DNA of 64,000 nt from Photobacterium halotolerans DSM 18316 (GCF_000425165.1 NZ_AULG01000026.1:16335-80334); one strand, 5' to 3'. Positions 34,542 through 46,321 are shown, counted from the stretch's first letter. Notes: generated by a model from the sequence alone, not told the origin. Numbers and translations: made by a program.

Positions 34542-35209
34542 CGTACGTATGCCCGGTTAAGTTTCACTTCTGCCCAGTTTTGCACCCGGGTCAGCACCAC
34601 CACGATTCCCCAGTAAATCAGGGCGACGGCCAGGAAAGCTTCGAAGAATTTGAAGCTGGAGGAGGCTTCCATCTGTGCCTTGGCCATGATCTCGGCGACC
34701 CCTAAGGTAAATGCCAGTGAGGTGGATTTGATCATGTCAATAAAGTAGTTCATCAGTGACGGCAGGGCGACCCGGGTCGCCTGCGGCAGTATGATGCGGC
34801 GCATGGCCTGCATTTCTGTCATCCCGATAGACAGGCTGGCTTCGCGCTGGCTGTGGTCGACACCGATAATGGCAGCACGGATACTTTCCGCCATGTAGGC
34901 GGCAAAGTGCAGGCTGAGCCCTATTACGGCCGCACTGAAGGCATCCAGGCCGACCAGCGGCGGAAAGATTTGCGGCAAGCCGTAATAGAGCAAAAACAGT
35001 TGTACCAGCAAAGGTGTGCCGCGAAAGAAGCTGATATATACCTGACTGAGCTGATCCAGTACGGGTAACCGATAGACCCGGACCAAGGCCAGGGTAACGG
35101 AGATCACCAGCGCAAAAACCAGTCCCCATACCGCCATGCCCATGGTTGTGCCCAGGTATTTGAGCAAAATAGGCATGAGCGACAGCATGTATTCAAAATC
35201 GAAGCCCAT
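34538..35209 (-). CDS. Polar amino-acid ABC transporter permease
   Basis: A 223-residue inner-membrane HisM/GlnP-type permease with about five spans and the EAA loop (SLSIGMTEMQAMRRIILPQATRVALP). The ATG at 35209 (MGFDFEYML) is preferred; the longer form starts with TTG at 35251, inside the intercistronic hairpin. It is probably a homodimer, as only one permease gene is present. Confidence 0.93.
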   Translation of the reverse strand: MGFDFEYMLSLMPILLKYLGTTMGMAVWGLVFALVISVTLALVRVYRLPVLDQLSQVYISFFRGTPLLVQLFLLYYGLPQIFPPLVGLDAFSAAVIGLSLHFAAYMAESIRAAIIGVDHSQREASLSIGMTEMQAMRRIILPQATRVALPSLMNYFIDMIKSTSLAFTLGVAEIMAKAQMEASSSFKFFEAFLAVALIYWGIVVVLTRVQNWAEVKLNRAYVR

Positions 35210-35249
35210 ATGGATGCGTGTTCCGTGGAGTATTGATAACGAAAGTGAC

Positions 35250-35273
35250 AAGACCCACCTAAAGGTGAGTCTT
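35250..35273 (-). other. Intercistronic hairpin between SBP and permease genes
   Basis: AAGACCCACC (35250-35259) and GGTGAGTCTT (35264-35273) form a 10-bp stem (one G.U) with a 4-base loop. No T run follows on the minus strand. Such hairpins after periplasmic binding-protein genes commonly stabilise the upstream message or reduce read-through. Confidence 0.75.
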
Positions 35274-35331
35274 GATATTACGTATTAGTATAAGGAAGGT
35301 GACCTGAAATGGCAGGATTAATTACTGTCAA

Positions 35332-36087
35332 TTAGCGGGTAATGTCAGTACCGAACCATTTTTGTGAGATTTCGGTCAGTGTGCCGTCTTCACGCATGGC
35401 GTTCAGCGCTTGGTTGACCTGATCACGCAGTTGCTGGCCTTTTTCGTTATTCTGGAAAGGCCATGCATTTTCGATACGCTCAAAAGTCGGTCCCGCCAGC
35501 TGCAGCGGCAAGCCTGCTTTATTGATCAGTTCAACAGAAGACAAACGGTCCATCACGAAGGCGTCAGTCCGGCCCAGCGCGACATCGTGTTCAATACCTG
35601 TGTCATAGGTTTTGATTGTGATCTCGTCGGCATTATCCAGACCACGCAGCAGCTGCTCGTAGTTAGAGCCCAGGTTCACGCCCACGGTTTTGCCGTTCAG
35701 ATCGTCTGTGCCCTTGATGCTTTCGTTACCTTTGCGGACCACCAGTTGTGCGCCGTCAATCACATAAGGGTCGCTGAATACGTATTTGGCTTTACGCTCA
35801 TCGGTAATAGTGATCTGGTTGGAAATGGTGTCGATACGGCCGGTTTCCAGCAAGCCAAACAGACCGGAGAAGTTGGCAGTGACATATTCCACGTTGTAAT
35901 CGTTGCGTTTACCGATTTCGTTCCACAGATCGACTTCAAAACCCTGCAGCTGATCTTGTTTCACGAAAGTGAACGGGAAGTAGCGGCCAGACATGCCGAC
36001 TTTAACGTCAGTAGCAGCAATAGCTGCCTGGCTGATGCTCAGACCAAGTGTCAGTGCGGTTAATGAAGCTTTAACCCAGTTTTTCAT
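35332..36087 (-). CDS. Polar amino-acid ABC transporter substrate-binding protein
   Basis: A 251-residue periplasmic binding protein (SBP_bac_3) with a signal peptide of about 24 residues (cleavage near AIA-ATDV). The family core has GFEVDLWNEIGKR and a C-terminal LTEISQKWFGTDI. It is first gene of the transporter operon, followed by a stable hairpin that likely keeps this subunit in excess. Its promoter must lie in 36088-36300, divergent from dnaA. Confidence 0.94.
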   Translation of the reverse strand: MKNWVKASLTALTLGLSISQAAIAATDVKVGMSGRYFPFTFVKQDQLQGFEVDLWNEIGKRNDYNVEYVTANFSGLFGLLETGRIDTISNQITITDERKAKYVFSDPYVIDGAQLVVRKGNESIKGTDDLNGKTVGVNLGSNYEQLLRGLDNADEITIKTYDTGIEHDVALGRTDAFVMDRLSSVELINKAGLPLQLAGPTFERIENAWPFQNNEKGQQLRDQVNQALNAMREDGTLTEISQKWFGTDITR

Positions 36088-36301
36088 CTGTCTGCTCCTG
36101 AGATGATGTTGTTTTTGTAGGGTGATCCTATCATCCTACTTGTCAGTAAGAACAATGCTTAAATAACCAAAAGTTATTTGTAATAACTATAGGGGCTATT
36201 ACTCGCACCGCGGCAAACTTTGTGCCGGTAAAAGCGGCTGCCGCTTATATAAGGTATAAAATCATAGCGTTTTGGCCGGCAATCTGCTGTTTTTATCCTC
36301 A

Positions 36302-36485
36302 AGATCCTGTTGATTGTGCAAATAACTGTGGGTAAGGCTAGGCTAAACTGTGCTGATCTGGCTCTTGGTTGTGGGATCTGTGTGAATAACTTAGATCTTA
36401 TTCACCGGATCTGGGATCTCTTTGCTGGAGATCCTCAGCCAGCAGGTATAAAATTGCGTCCCTTTTCGTATTTTCGTTATTCAAT
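36302..36485 (+). promoter_or_regulatory. dnaA control region with DnaA boxes and GATC cluster
   Basis: Seven GATC sites fall between 36302 and 36435. DnaA boxes: TGTGGGTAA (36327-36335, one mismatch), TGTGAATAA (36381-36389) and TTATTCACC (36398-36406). The last two form an inverted pair, GTGAATAA and TTATTCAC, around 8 bases. A -10-like TATAAA lies at 36447-36452; the -35 is unclear. This matches DnaA autoregulation and SeqA/Dam control known for E. coli dnaA. The stretch 36088-36300 holds only the divergent transporter promoter. Confidence 0.8.
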
Positions 36486-36497
36486 GTGGAGTCGAAC

Positions 36498-37880
36498 TTG
36501 TCATCTTCGCTTTGGCTGCAGTGCCTTCAACGCCTTCAGGAAGAACTCCCTGCCACGGAATTCAGCATGTGGGTTCGTCCGCTACAGGCCGAGTTAAACG
36601 ACAACACCTTGACCTTGTTCGCCCCGAACCGCTTTGTGTTGGACTGGGTACGGGATAAGTACCTCAATAGTATCAACCGCCTGTTAAATGAATTCTGCGG
36701 TGCCGATACCCCAATGCTGCGTTTTGAAGTGGGCAGCAAACCTGTGACTGTGCCGCCGCCTCAGCCCGCTGCTGTGGTGAGCGGGGATAAAATCGATCCG
36801 CCGTCACCGACCTGGGAACCCGCACCGTCGCCGGTGCAGCCGGAATCGCAAAAGGGTTACCGCTCCAACGTTAACCCGAAACATAACTTCAACAATTTTG
36901 TTGAAGGTAAATCGAACCAGCTCGGGCTGGCCGCCTGCCGCCAGGTGGCGGATAACCCGGGAGCGGCGTACAACCCGCTGTTTCTTTATGGTGGCACCGG
37001 CCTGGGTAAAACCCACTTGCTGCATGCTGTGGGTAACGCCATTGCCGATCGCAAACCGAACGCCAAAGTGGTCTACATGCACTCTGAGCGTTTTGTTCAG
37101 GACATGGTCAAAGCCCTGCAGAACAATGCGATTGAAGAATTTAAACGCTACTACCGCAGCGTCGATGCGCTGCTGATCGATGATATTCAGTTCTTTGCCA
37201 ATAAAGAGCGTTCGCAGGAAGAGTTTTTCCACACCTTCAATGCCCTGCTGGAAGGAAACCAACAGATCATCCTGACCTCAGATCGCTACCCGCGTGAAAT
37301 CAGCGGGGTGGAAGATCGCCTGAAATCCCGCTTTGGCTGGGGGCTGACAGTGGCGATTGAACCGCCGGAGCTGGAAACCCGGGTGGCTATCCTGATGAAA
37401 AAGGCCGAAGACCACCATATTCGTCTGGCCGACGAAGTGGCCTTCTTTATTGCCAAGCGCCTGCGCTCGAACGTGCGTGAGCTGGAAGGGGCGCTGAACC
37501 GGGTGATTGCCAACGCCAACTTTACCGGCCGTGCCATCACGATAGATTTTGTCCGTGAAGCGCTGCGTGACTTGCTGGCGCTGCAGGAAAAGCTGGTTAC
37601 TATTGATAACATTCAAAAAACAGTGGCCGAGTACTATAAAATCAAGATGGCTGATATGCTCTCCAAGCGCCGTTCCCGTTCGGTGGCCCGCCCCCGTCAG
37701 ATGGCGATGGCGCTGGCCAAAGAGCTGACCAACCACAGCTTGCCGGAAATCGGTGATGCCTTTGGCGGCCGCGACCATACCACTGTGCTCCACGCCTGTC
37801 GTAAAATCGAACAGCTGCGTGAAGAAAGCCATGATATTAAAGAAGATTACTCTAACCTGATCAGGACATTGTCGTCGTAA
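36498..37880 (+). CDS. dnaA: Chromosomal replication initiator DnaA
   Basis: A 460-residue initiator. Domain I begins [16 protein letters not shown], domain II is a short Pro-rich linker (about residues 85-120), and the domain III AAA+ has GGTGLGKT near residue 167 and LLIDDIQFF. Domain IV has the box-binding signature [18 protein letters not shown]. The start is taken as TTG 36498 because GGAG (36488-36491) is 6 bases upstream and the protein then begins like other Vibrio DnaA. The in-frame GTG at 36486 overlaps that ribosome site and has none of its own. Confidence 0.97.
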   Translation: MSSSLWLQCLQRLQEELPATEFSMWVRPLQAELNDNTLTLFAPNRFVLDWVRDKYLNSINRLLNEFCGADTPMLRFEVGSKPVTVPPPQPAAVVSGDKIDPPSPTWEPAPSPVQPESQKGYRSNVNPKHNFNNFVEGKSNQLGLAACRQVADNPGAAYNPLFLYGGTGLGKTHLLHAVGNAIADRKPNAKVVYMHSERFVQDMVKALQNNAIEEFKRYYRSVDALLIDDIQFFANKERSQEEFFHTFNALLEGNQQIILTSDRYPREISGVEDRLKSRFGWGLTVAIEPPELETRVAILMKKAEDHHIRLADEVAFFIAKRLRSNVRELEGALNRVIANANFTGRAITIDFVREALRDLLALQEKLVTIDNIQKTVAEYYKIKMADMLSKRRSRSVARPRQMAMALAKELTNHSLPEIGDAFGGRDHTTVLHACRKIEQLREESHDIKEDYSNLIRTLSS

Positions 37881-37881
37881 T

Positions 37882-38982
37882 ATGAAATTTTCCGTTGAAC
37901 GAGAACATCTCATTAAACCTCTGCAGCAGGTAAACGGTGCACTGGGTGGCCGTCCGGCGCTGCCTATCCTCGGCAACCTGTTACTGCAGGTAGAAGCGGG
38001 CAAGCTGTCTCTGACTGCGACCGATCTGGAAGTGGAACTGGTGGCCAGTCTGGCACTGGACGGCGACTGGGAACCGGGGGCGACCACTGTACCGGCCCGC
38101 AAATTTCTCGATATCTGCCGCGGACTGCCAGACAGTGCGCAGCTCAAGATTGAATTGCAGGGTGACAGGCTGCTGCTGCGCTCTGGCCGTAGTCGTTACT
38201 CACTGACAACGTTGCCGGCCAGCGACTTTCCCAATATTGAAGACTGGCAAAGCGATGTGGAACTGCATCTGGCACAGGGCCAGTTACGCCAGCTGATCGA
38301 AAGTACCCAGTTTTCCATGGCCAATCAGGATGTGCGTTACTACCTGAACGGTATGCTGATGGAAACCGATGGCAAACAGCTGCGCTCGGTGGCGACCGAC
38401 GGACACCGGATGGCGGTCTGTACTGTCGCTACCGAGACTGACATGCCGGGCAAACAAATTATCCTGCCGCGTAAAGGGGTGATGGAGTTAATGCGTTTGT
38501 TAGACAGCCCGGATGCCGAGGTCGTGCTGCAGATTGGCCAGTCTAACCTGCGGGCTGTGGTCAATAATTTTATCTTCACCTCCAAGCTGGTTGATGGCCG
38601 TTTCCCGGATTATCGCCGTGTGTTACCGCAAAACAGCAGCAAGTTTCTGCAGGCCAGCTGTGAGGAACTGCGTCAGGCCTTTTCCCGCGCCGCCATTTTA
38701 TCGAATGAGAAATTCCGCGGCGTGCGGGTGAATCTGATCAACAATGAAATGCGGATCACCGCCAACAACCCGGAGCAGGAAGAAGCGGAAGAAGTGCTGG
38801 ATGTTGACTTCCAGGGCGACGAGCTGGAGATTGGCTTTAATGTCAGCTACATCCTGGATGTGCTCAATACCCTGAAGTGCGATCAGGTGCGGATTTCGAT
38901 GACGGACGCGACAGCCAGTACCCTGATTGAAGATGTGGCTGACAGTGATGCGCTGTACGTGGTGATGCCGATCCGGCTGTAA
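37882..38982 (+). CDS. dnaN: DNA polymerase III beta sliding clamp
   Basis: A 366-residue clamp with three repeated domains, beginning MKFSVEREHLIKPLQQVNGALGGRP and ending VVMPIRL, as in all gammaproteobacterial beta subunits. It starts 1 base after the dnaA stop and is probably coupled to it. Confidence 0.98.
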   Translation: MKFSVEREHLIKPLQQVNGALGGRPALPILGNLLLQVEAGKLSLTATDLEVELVASLALDGDWEPGATTVPARKFLDICRGLPDSAQLKIELQGDRLLLRSGRSRYSLTTLPASDFPNIEDWQSDVELHLAQGQLRQLIESTQFSMANQDVRYYLNGMLMETDGKQLRSVATDGHRMAVCTVATETDMPGKQIILPRKGVMELMRLLDSPDAEVVLQIGQSNLRAVVNNFIFTSKLVDGRFPDYRRVLPQNSSKFLQASCEELRQAFSRAAILSNEKFRGVRVNLINNEMRITANNPEQEEAEEVLDVDFQGDELEIGFNVSYILDVLNTLKCDQVRISMTDATASTLIEDVADSDALYVVMPIRL

Positions 38983-38985
38983 CCT

Positions 38986-40077
38986 ATGGCGTTAACGCGA
39001 TTCATTGTTAAAGATTTTCGTAATCTTGAGGCCTGTGATCTCACCTTCTCGGAGGGTTTCAATTTTCTGGTCGGTGCCAACGGCAGCGGTAAAACCAGTT
39101 TGCTGGAAGCCATCTATTTTCTCGGCCATGGCCGCTCCTTTCGCAGCCACCTGACCAGCCGGATTATCCGTCATGGTCAGGATGAACTGGTACTGCATGG
39201 CCGGGTGCATGCGGACAGTGCACTGAAAGGTGATCTGGAGCGACCGCTGGGGATCAGAAAGCAGCGGGATGGTACGACTCAGGTTAAAATAGCCGGCCAG
39301 ACAGGCCAGAAAGTGGCCCAGCTGGCGCAGATTCTGCCGCTGCAGCTGATCACCCCGGAAGGGTTTGAGCTGATGGTCGGCGGCCCCAAATTCCGTCGTG
39401 CGTTTATTGACTGGGGAGTGTTTCACGTGGAACCGCGTTTTTATCAGGCCTGGAGCCGGGTAAAACGGCTGACCAGACAGCGCAATGCGCTGCTGAAAAC
39501 CGCGCGCAGCTACCGGGAACTCAGCTACTGGGACCAGGAACTGGCCCAACTGGCGGAAGTGATTGACGGCTGGCGCCGTGATTACATTGATGCCCTGCGC
39601 GAGCAGGCCACCGCCTTCTGTGCCGATTTTCTGCCGGAATACGAGATTCAGCTCGGCTACTACCGTGGCTGGGAAAAAACAACCCCTTACAGCGAGCTGC
39701 TGGCCGCCAACTTTGAGCGTGATCTGCAGCTTGGTTATACCGTCAGCGGTCCCAATAAAGCGGATCTGCGGCTCAAGGTGTCGGCCATGCCTGTGGACGA
39801 TGTCCTGTCCCGCGGCCAGCTGAAATTATTGATGTGCGCGCTGCGACTGGCGCAGGGTCAGCAGCTTCGTCAGGCCACAGGCAAGCAGTGTCTTTACCTG
39901 ATTGACGACTTTGCCTCAGAGCTCGACAGCAGCAAACGCGCCCTGCTGGCAAAGGGATTACACGATACTCAGGCTCAGGTGGTCATCAGTGCCATCAGCG
40001 AGGAGCAACTGGGCGATATGAAGGCCGAAAAGGGCAAGATGTTTCATGTCGAACAGGGTAAAATAACCGCAAGATAA
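38986..40077 (+). CDS. recF: DNA repair protein RecF
   Basis: A 363-residue SMC-like ATPase for gap repair. Walker [10 protein letters not shown] is near residue 30, signature [10 protein letters not shown] and Walker [12 protein letters not shown] are toward the C-terminus. It starts 3 bases after dnaN. A parS-like site lies inside the coding sequence at 39419-39434 (codons for VFHVEP). Confidence 0.97.
   Translation: MALTRFIVKDFRNLEACDLTFSEGFNFLVGANGSGKTSLLEAIYFLGHGRSFRSHLTSRIIRHGQDELVLHGRVHADSALKGDLERPLGIRKQRDGTTQVKIAGQTGQKVAQLAQILPLQLITPEGFELMVGGPKFRRAFIDWGVFHVEPRFYQAWSRVKRLTRQRNALLKTARSYRELSYWDQELAQLAEVIDGWRRDYIDALREQATAFCADFLPEYEIQLGYYRGWEKTTPYSELLAANFERDLQLGYTVSGPNKADLRLKVSAMPVDDVLSRGQLKLLMCALRLAQGQQLRQATGKQCLYLIDDFASELDSSKRALLAKGLHDTQAQVVISAISEEQLGDMKAEKGKMFHVEQGKITAR
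39419..39434. promoter_or_regulatory. parS-like site inside recF
   Basis: TGTTTCACGTGGAACC differs from the parS form TGTTTCACGTGGAACA only in the last base. It is the site nearest oriC, about 11 kb away. Confidence 0.75.
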
Positions 40078-40081
40078 TTAA

Positions 40082-42508
<2,427 letters not shown>

Positions 42509-42553
42509 CCGGTCCGCCGTCAGTTGCTGATAATAACCGTGCACTGACAGAAG

Positions 42554-42584
42554 AACGCCGCTCATCACCGAGCGGCGTTTTTTT
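42554..42584 (+). terminator. Terminator after gyrB
   Basis: AACGCCGCTC (42554-42563) and GAGCGGCGTT (42570-42579) form a perfect 10-bp stem followed by seven T. Confidence 0.93.
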
Positions 42585-42635
42585 ATGCTGGTTATATAAT
42601 CAGGCTGTACGCTCTTCTTGCTCCGTGCCGGGATG

Positions 42636-42657
42636 GCCTCCGCGTCATGGCGGAGGC
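42636..42657. other. GC-rich hairpin between gyrB and the acyl-CoA dehydrogenase gene
   Basis: GCCTCCGC (42636-42643) and GCGGAGGC (42650-42657) pair perfectly. The T-rich side (TTATTGTTTAT) is on the plus strand, so it is not an obvious terminator for the minus-strand gene that ends at 42681. Confidence 0.5.
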
Positions 42658-42680
42658 TTATTGTTTATAGGGGCGGTGGT

Positions 42681-44339
42681 TCAGGTTTTGACCAGTGCCC
42701 GTTCAACGATGGATTTGGCATCGATGTCTGCCGGCAGGGTGCCGAACTGGAAATAATGACCGGATAAGCGCGCCTGGGCGAAGGCTTCGGCAATGTGAGG
42801 TTCGCCATAGCTGAACAGGGTTGCGGCCTGCCAGATCAGCGCCAGCTGCTCCATCATTTGCCGGGCACGGACCTCAATGTTTTCCGTGCTGGCAAACTCG
42901 GCTTTCAGTTGTGCCAGCTTGCGGTCGAACAGCGGGTGCTTACCTTGTGCCTGGTCAAATTCGGCAAACAGGGCGCTGAAGGTATCGGGTTCGCGCTGCA
43001 GCACGCGCAGCAGGTCGAGGCACTGCACATTGCCTGAGCCTTCCCAGATCGAGTTGACCGGTGCTTCGCGATACAGCCGGCTGGCAATGTTCTCCTCGAC
43101 ATAGCCCACACCGCCAATACACTCCATCGCCTCGGCGGTATGCTGAATCGCCCGCTTGCAGATCCAGTATTTGCCGATGGCCGTTGCACTGCGGATCAGG
43201 GCCGCTTGTGTGCTGTCTTTGCTGTTATCCAGCGCATGCGCAATGCGCATGGTGATCGCCAGCGCCGCTTCAGCTTCCAGTGCCAGATCAGCCAGCACAT
43301 TGATCATCAGCGGCTGGTCATGAAGATTGCGGCCGAAGACGCTGCGGCCTGAGGTGTGCCAGATCGCTTCTTTGGCGGCCTGGGCCATCAGTGCACTGGA
43401 CCCTATCATGCAGTCATAGCGGGTGAGGGCGACCATATCTATGATGATACGGATACCGCGGCCTTCCTCGCCAAGCAGCCAGCCGTGCGCGCCGCGAAAC
43501 TCGATTTCAGAGCTGGCATTGGATTGATTACCCAGCTTGTTTTTCAAACGCTGGATGTGCATCGGGTTTTTACTGCCGTCTTCGCGCCAGCGCGGCACCA
43601 GGAAGCAGGACAGTGTCTCGCCGGTTTTGGCCAGGACCAGAAACGCATCGCACATAGGGGCGGAGCAGAACCATTTGTGACCGATCAGGCTGTAGAGTTT
43701 ACCCGGCCCGGCGTCAGCGACCGGGGTTGCCCGTGTGCTGTTCGCCCGGACATCCGAGCCGCCCTGTTTTTCTGTCATCGCCATGCCTATGGTGACACCG
43801 GCTTTGTCGAAATAGGGTTTGTTAGTGCCGTCATAAACAGTGGCGGTGATTTTCGGCAGCCAGAGGGCAGCCACGTCAGGCTGGTGCTGCAGGGCCGGTA
43901 CACAGGCAAAGGTCATGGTCAGCGGGCAGCCTGAGCCGGGATCGGCCTGGTTGTGCATAAAGGCCAGTGCCGCCCGGGCAACATGGGCGCCGGCTTTGGG
44001 CTGTGTCCACGGCAGGCTGGTATGGCCGTTTTCGATCGCGTGTGCCATCAGCTGGTGGTAAGCCGGATGGTAATCGACCTGATCAACCCGGTATCCGAAG
44101 CGGTTATGGGGCTGAAACTCCGGTAAATGCTTATTGGCCAGAAAACCGGCTTCCTGTAACTCATGACCAATATGATGACCAAAGCCCGACAACCGGCTGT
44201 TTGCCCAGTCCCCGGAAAACCGGGCTACCCAATACTTCAATATGCTGTCAGAGTCATATACATTGTAGTGTTCCAAGGGTGTTGGCTGGTTCAGTACAGT
44301 GTGCGTATCCTGGCTGGTGGCCGGGTTGAAAGGTTCCAT
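42681..44339 (-). CDS. AidB-like acyl-CoA dehydrogenase family flavoprotein
   Basis: A 552-residue protein (E. coli AidB is 541) with the AidB-type start DTHTVLNQPTPLEHYN. The ACAD core includes MTEKQGGSDVRANSTRA, LSCFLVPRW, KNKLGNQSNASSEIEF and NSIWEGSGNVQCLDLLR. In E. coli, AidB is an FAD protein of the adaptive alkylation response that binds DNA. The ATG at 44339 follows an AGAGAG stretch; the frame stays open to 44735 but the extension has no family similarity. It is divergent from an AraC-type regulator. Whether it is a true AidB or a metabolic dehydrogenase cannot be settled here. Confidence 0.88.
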   Translation of the reverse strand: MEPFNPATSQDTHTVLNQPTPLEHYNVYDSDSILKYWVARFSGDWANSRLSGFGHHIGHELQEAGFLANKHLPEFQPHNRFGYRVDQVDYHPAYHQLMAHAIENGHTSLPWTQPKAGAHVARAALAFMHNQADPGSGCPLTMTFACVPALQHQPDVAALWLPKITATVYDGTNKPYFDKAGVTIGMAMTEKQGGSDVRANSTRATPVADAGPGKLYSLIGHKWFCSAPMCDAFLVLAKTGETLSCFLVPRWREDGSKNPMHIQRLKNKLGNQSNASSEIEFRGAHGWLLGEEGRGIRIIIDMVALTRYDCMIGSSALMAQAAKEAIWHTSGRSVFGRNLHDQPLMINVLADLALEAEAALAITMRIAHALDNSKDSTQAALIRSATAIGKYWICKRAIQHTAEAMECIGGVGYVEENIASRLYREAPVNSIWEGSGNVQCLDLLRVLQREPDTFSALFAEFDQAQGKHPLFDRKLAQLKAEFASTENIEVRARQMMEQLALIWQAATLFSYGEPHIAEAFAQARLSGHYFQFGTLPADIDAKSIVERALVKT

Positions 44340-44572
44340 ATTCGGCTCTCTTTGGTTGGAGTGGCTCTGAGTGTCCTGCTGATCTGCTGCGGGTTTGGCA
44401 CCATGGCATTCGACATTCCCCGACAATGCAATTAACATTGCCTTAACATGGACTTTATACCTGCAGCCATGTTTGGCTATGTCTGTTCGCGCCAATTTCT
44501 TGTTGATCGGCGCAATCGGCAGCTGTGATGACATTTCTGGGAGGCAAGCCGCATGAGAGCGGGGCAGTATTG

Positions 44573-45598
44573 ATGGAAGGCTATTACTCAACCCTGAGCA
44601 GTTGGATGATCCCCATCGCGAAAGCGATGCAACATTGCGGACTGGATATGGAGCAGGCTCTGTACGAGTGCGGTCTCGACCTTCGTGAACTGCAGAGCCA
44701 GGAAGGGCGGGTCTCAATCCGGAAATTGGCGGCACTGATCGATTATTGCAATCGTTTTTTACCCGAGCAGGATTTTACGGTCCAGATTGCACGGTATTTT
44801 CATCCCGGTGTTTTTCATATTCTGGGTTACGCCATGATGTCGGCGGATACCCTGGAAGAGGCACTGTTGCAGCTGGTCGCCTACAACAGTGTGGTCTGTG
44901 ACATCAGTAATCTGCAATTCATCGAGAACCCGGACACTCTGGTCCTGGATGTCGCTTTGGTGGCCAGGAATGAGGAACAGTCTCAGCTGATGCGCCGCCA
45001 GGAGCTGGAAGCTTTCATGGCGATGGTGGTCAGTTTTGCACGTGATGTGGTGGATCCCGGTTTGAAACCGGCTTATGTCACGTTCCAGTTTTCCCCACCG
45101 GCCAATCAAGGGCAGTACCTGACGGCATTCTTCCAGTGCCCGGTCAGCTTTGGTCAGCCGCGTAATTTGCTGGCGTTTGACATCGGCGCCGCCAGGCAGC
45201 CATTGCTCAGTGGCAACCCGGCGATACGCGCAGGACATGAAAAGATCCTCAACGAATTTCTGGCTCGTATCGATCGCAACGATCTGGTGCACCAAGTGAA
45301 GTGCAACATTCTTGAACGGCTCTCACTAGGCGCTCCGAGCCAAACCCAAGTGGCGGCTGCGTTAGGGATGAGCGTGCGTAATCTGCAGCGTAAACTCAGT
45401 GAGCTTGGCACCAGCTATACGCAGATACTGGAACACAGCCGTAAAACCCTGGCACTGAACTATATGCGCCGGCAGGATTTATCCTTAAGTGAAATCGGCT
45501 ATCTGGTGGGCTTTGCCAGCGATGCTAATTTTCACCGCGCGTTCAAGCGCTGGACAGGGCAGGCGCCGGGCGAATACCGTCGTCAGTTGCTGGCCTGA
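44573..45598 (+). CDS. AraC-family regulator with arabinose-binding-like N-domain (OruR/ArgR type)
   Basis: A 341-residue regulator. The N-terminal PF12625-type domain (about residues 15-190) is followed by a C-terminal AraC double HTH (VAAALGMSVRNLQRKLSELGTSYTQIL and LSLSEIGYLVGFASDANFHRAFKRWTG). The ATG at 44573 gives a typical N-terminus; upstream starts at 44525 (GTG) and 44528 (ATG) are possible. Divergence from the acyl-CoA dehydrogenase gene, with a shared promoter gap of about 230 bases, suggests that gene is its target. Confidence 0.88.
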   Translation: MEGYYSTLSSWMIPIAKAMQHCGLDMEQALYECGLDLRELQSQEGRVSIRKLAALIDYCNRFLPEQDFTVQIARYFHPGVFHILGYAMMSADTLEEALLQLVAYNSVVCDISNLQFIENPDTLVLDVALVARNEEQSQLMRRQELEAFMAMVVSFARDVVDPGLKPAYVTFQFSPPANQGQYLTAFFQCPVSFGQPRNLLAFDIGAARQPLLSGNPAIRAGHEKILNEFLARIDRNDLVHQVKCNILERLSLGAPSQTQVAAALGMSVRNLQRKLSELGTSYTQILEHSRKTLALNYMRRQDLSLSEIGYLVGFASDANFHRAFKRWTGQAPGEYRRQLLA

Positions 45599-45690
45599 CA
45601 CCTTGTCATCTTCCTTGCTCTTGTCCTTGCCTTTGTCTTAGGGCGAGCTGTCGTTGTGAACCGGCCCCGACAATTTTTTTTCAATTATCC

Positions 45691-45718
45691 CTTGAAGCCA
45701 ATTCAGATGCCCTTATAT
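45691..45718 (+). promoter_or_regulatory. Sigma-32 heat-shock promoter of the Hsp20 gene
   Basis: CTTGAA (45691-45696, preceded by CC), a 13-base spacer and CCCTTATAT (45710-45718) closely match the sigma-32 consensus CTTGAAA-N(11-16)-CCCCATNT. The leader would be about 105 bases. Confidence 0.8.
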
Positions 45719-45724
45719 CTATTG

Positions 45725-45831
45725 GTGAAGCAGGAGGCGCCAGACATTGGGCCTTCACAGGTTTGTCCACGAGGAAAACCGCTTCATGACTGACTTTCGT
45801 AATAGTATTGCTTCATAGAAGGATAGTGATT
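45725..45831 (+). promoter_or_regulatory. Putative ROSE-type RNA thermometer in the Hsp20 leader
   Basis: Next to the start, TTGCTT (45808-45813) can pair with the ribosome site AAGGA (45819-45823) across a 5-base loop, with the G opposite G. This is the UYGCU / anti-Shine-Dalgarno arrangement with the G-G pair that defines ROSE elements of ibpA genes. The leader length of about 100 bases fits. Upstream hairpins were not worked out in detail. Confidence 0.72.
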
Positions 45832-46302
45832 ATGCGTACCTTAGATTTTACTCCACTGTATCGTTCTGCCATTGGTTTCGACCGTCTGTTCAACCAGATG
45901 GAGCAAAACCTCAATAACAGCAATGGCGGATATCCTCCATACAACATAGAGCAGCAGGATGAAAACCACTACCGTATTACCATGGCGGTGGCCGGTTTTT
46001 CTGAAGCCCAGATGGACATCAGTCAGCATCAAAACCGCCTGATTGTGACGGGCAAACGTGCTGATTCTGACAGCAACGAAGAACAGCGCCATTACCTGTA
46101 TCAGGGCATTGCTGAGCGCGATTTCGAGCGCAAGTTCCAGTTAGCGGACCATGTCAAAGTGGTGGGCGCCTCGATGGAAAACGGTTTGCTGCACATCGAA
46201 CTGGAGCGGGAAGTACCTGAAGAGGAAAAACCGCGTAAGATTGCCATCAACGGTCAGCGCTTGATTGGTCGTGATGAATCTGTTGTCAGTGACAGCATTT
46301 AA
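45832..46302 (+). CDS. ibpA: Small heat-shock protein (Hsp20/IbpA family)
   Basis: A 156-residue holdase. It starts [21 protein letters not shown], very close to E. coli IbpA. An alpha-crystallin domain covers about residues 38-130 ([17 protein letters not shown] and [15 protein letters not shown], with the conserved IxI-like tail KIAING). The ATG at 45832 follows GAAGGA; the longer GTG-type start at 45808 would lie within the thermometer. It is single copy here, with no ibpB partner. Confidence 0.95.
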   Translation: MRTLDFTPLYRSAIGFDRLFNQMEQNLNNSNGGYPPYNIEQQDENHYRITMAVAGFSEAQMDISQHQNRLIVTGKRADSDSNEEQRHYLYQGIAERDFERKFQLADHVKVVGASMENGLLHIELEREVPEEEKPRKIAINGQRLIGRDESVVSDSI

Positions 46303-46321
46303 GTTTTCTCTGCTTGTATGG

